DNA of 64,000 bases from Novosphingobium sp. CF614 (GTDB taxonomy: Bacteria; Pseudomonadota; Alphaproteobacteria; Sphingomonadales; Sphingomonadaceae). Shown piece by piece: positions 62,301-64,000 of the stretch (position 1 is its first letter; each line of letters begins with the position of its first letter). The translations under genes were made by a program, and so were the position numbers. The notes beneath the pieces were generated by a model, which did not search any database, was not told the DNA's origin, and saw nothing but the letters and a program-made list of their open reading frames with translations. The stretch spans positions 62,001-126,000 of the forward strand of contig NZ_FOOR01000008.1 of assembly GCF_900113255.1 (NCBI RefSeq), given 5' to 3'.

Positions 62301-64000
62301 CTTTCGCAGGCGCTCAAGCTCGTGGCCGCCTTCGATCATCGCCATATCTTCATCGATCCGGACCCGGATCCGGCGCGGAGCTGGGCGGAACGGAAGCGCT
62401 TGTTCGAACTGTCGCATTCGAGCTGGGACGATTACGACAAGGGGCTGATCTCCAAGGGCGGCGGGGTCTTCCCGCGCACGCTGAAGTCGATCCCGCTGAC
62501 ACCCGAGATCCGCGAGGCGCTGGGCATCGAAGCGGCGGAGATCGATCCGGATTCGCTGATCTCGGCGATTCTGTGGGCTCCGGTCGACCTGCTCTGGTTC
62601 GGCGGCATCGGCACTTACGTGAAGGCGTCGAGCGAGAACAACGCCACGGTCGGTGATCCCACCAACGATGCGCTGCGCGTCAGTGCCAACGAACTGCGCG
62701 CCAAGGTGATCGGCGAAGGCGCGAACCTGGGCGTGACGCAGGCCGGACGCATCGAGTTCGCGCTCAAGGGCCGCGACGGACTGGGCGGACGCATCAACGC
62801 CGACTTCATCGACAACTCGGCGGGCGTGGATTGCTCGGACAACGAGGTCAACATCAAGATCGCGCTTGCCGCCGCGCGCCGCGCCGGCAAGCTTTCGGAG
62901 AAGAAGCGCGTCGAACTGCTGCGCGCTATGACGGACGAGGTTTCCGCGCTGGTGCTGGAGGACAACCGGCTCCAGGCCCTCGCGCTGTCGATCGCCGAGC
63001 GCGGCGGGGCGGAGGCCATGCCTTCGCTGGTGCGCCTGATCGAGATGATGGAGGAAGGCGGGCATCTCGACCGCCGCACCGAGGGCCTTGCCGACAACGA
63101 GGCGCTCGCCCGCCGCGCGCAGGACGGTCGCGGGCTGACCCGGCCGGAGCTGGCGGTGCTGCTCTCGAGCGGCAAGCTGCTGTTGCAGGACGCGATCGAG
63201 AAGAGCGAGCTTCCGTCCGATCCGGGCCTTGCCGAAATGCTGCTTTCCGCCTTCCCGCGGGCGATGCAGGAGAAGTTCCCGCGCTTCATCAAGGGCCATC
63301 GCCTGGCCCGCGAGATCATCGCGACGAAGCTTGCCAACCGGATGGTGAACCGGCTGGGGATCGTCCATCCTTTCGAACTGGCGGAAGAGGAGGGCGCCAG
63401 CCTTGCGCAAGTCGCCGCCGCCTTCTCGCTGGCCGAGCGGCTGTTCTCGCTGGACGCGCTGTGGGACCGGCTGGAAACGGCGCCGATGCCGGAAGCCGCG
63501 CGCGTGACGCTGTTCGATCGGGTCGCGATCGCGGTGCGCGGCCACATGGCGGACCTGCTGCGCGCCGGTGCCGGTCAGGTCGCCCCCTCCCAACTGGCCG
63601 CGCGCCTGCATGACGGGATCGCGGCGCTTTCGACCGATACCGTGGAACTGCTTGGCGAGAGGACGCTGGCGCATTCGCTCAAGCTGCGCGCCGGCCTGCT
63701 CGAACTGGGCGCGCCGGAGGCGGTAGCGGCGGACGTGGGGAACTTGTTCGACCTCGACGGCGCGGTCGGCATCGCCCAGCTCGCGGGCGATACCGGGATC
63801 GGCCCGCGGCAACTGGTGGCCGCCTTCACCCGGATCGGCGCCGGGCTCGGCCTCGACTGGGCGCAGGCGAGCGCCGCGATCATGAGTCCGTCCGATCCCT
63901 GGGAGCGGTTGCTGGTGGCGGGCCTGGCGCGCGATTTCCAGCAGATGCGGCTGGATTTCCTCAAGGGCCTGGCCCACACCAGGCTGGGCCGGAAGGATCC
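59373..64000 (+). CDS. Large NAD-specific glutamate dehydrogenase (GDH-180 type), 3' end cut by the window
   Basis: The frame from ATG 59373 (after GGAGAAAG) stays open to the window end, giving 1542 residues. Family length is about 1550-1650, so only the last residues are missing. The N-terminal ACT-like part has [21 protein letters not shown] and SMIYIE. The catalytic region has [95 protein letters not shown] and [15 protein letters not shown]. It converts glutamate to 2-oxoglutarate with NAD+. The large antisense open frames here are artefacts of high GC. Confidence 0.95.
   Translation, partial: [1542 protein letters not shown]

Noticed and set aside
59163..63977. Two large minus-strand frames opposite the glutamate dehydrogenase
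   Set aside because: Their composition is Arg/His/Gly-rich with no family motifs. The plus strand holds a full set of glutamate dehydrogenase motifs in one open frame.

Overview
The window is a high-GC chromosomal segment of an alphaproteobacterium, most likely a sphingomonad (Novosphingobium/Sphingomonas-like). The evidence is the gene content: a rimP-nusA-ylxR-infB operon, a Psp cluster with several PspB-like genes, two very large TonB-dependent receptors (TBDRs) with their own modification genes, a sphingomonad-type IS1380 transposase, and a large NAD-glutamate dehydrogenase. Identifications come from motif recognition and reading the sequence; no database search was run.

Layout. 1-2800: a probable SRAP peptidase remnant, a transglutaminase-like membrane protein, and a decayed IS1380 element whose transposase has two frameshifts. 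2950-6572: a phage-shock cluster. pspF is divergent from a minus-strand run of a 64-aa membrane protein, pspA, pspC and three tandem PspB-like genes, served by a consensus sigma-54 promoter. 6686-8467: a membrane-anchored LuxR-type regulator, small proteins and a RadC/JAB-like protein. 8814-15901: rimP, nusA, ylxR, infB, then an unannotated 33-codon hydrophobic peptide surrounded by hairpins, a DUF1697 gene and rbfA. 15919-22034: recF, a queuosine-precursor transporter, tRNA-Arg(UCU), a malonyl-CoA-synthetase-like ligase, a PilZ protein, fahA and an Rrf2 regulator. 22152-24566: a ferritin-like/GtrA/glycosyltransferase operon.

24536-38998 is the most interesting accessory region. Two divergent TBDR operons each place a TPR-sulfotransferase gene directly after the receptor, and in both a strong hairpin separates receptor from sulfotransferase. 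The right-hand operon continues with an AspH-like beta-hydroxylase and a TPR-2OG/Fe(II) oxygenase. I infer a dedicated system that sulfates and hydroxylates the receptor or its peptide ligand.

39079-41910 holds a small secreted protein, an SDR/TetR pair and an MTA-phosphorylase-like gene. 41944-53683 is a three-gene two-partner secretion operon (TpsB, a 2277-aa repetitive TpsA, and an exported TPR-CHAT protease coupled by an ATGA overlap). 54090-64000 holds two flavoprotein oxidoreductases, an exported MsrA, a LacI regulator and an NAD-glutamate dehydrogenase running off the window end.
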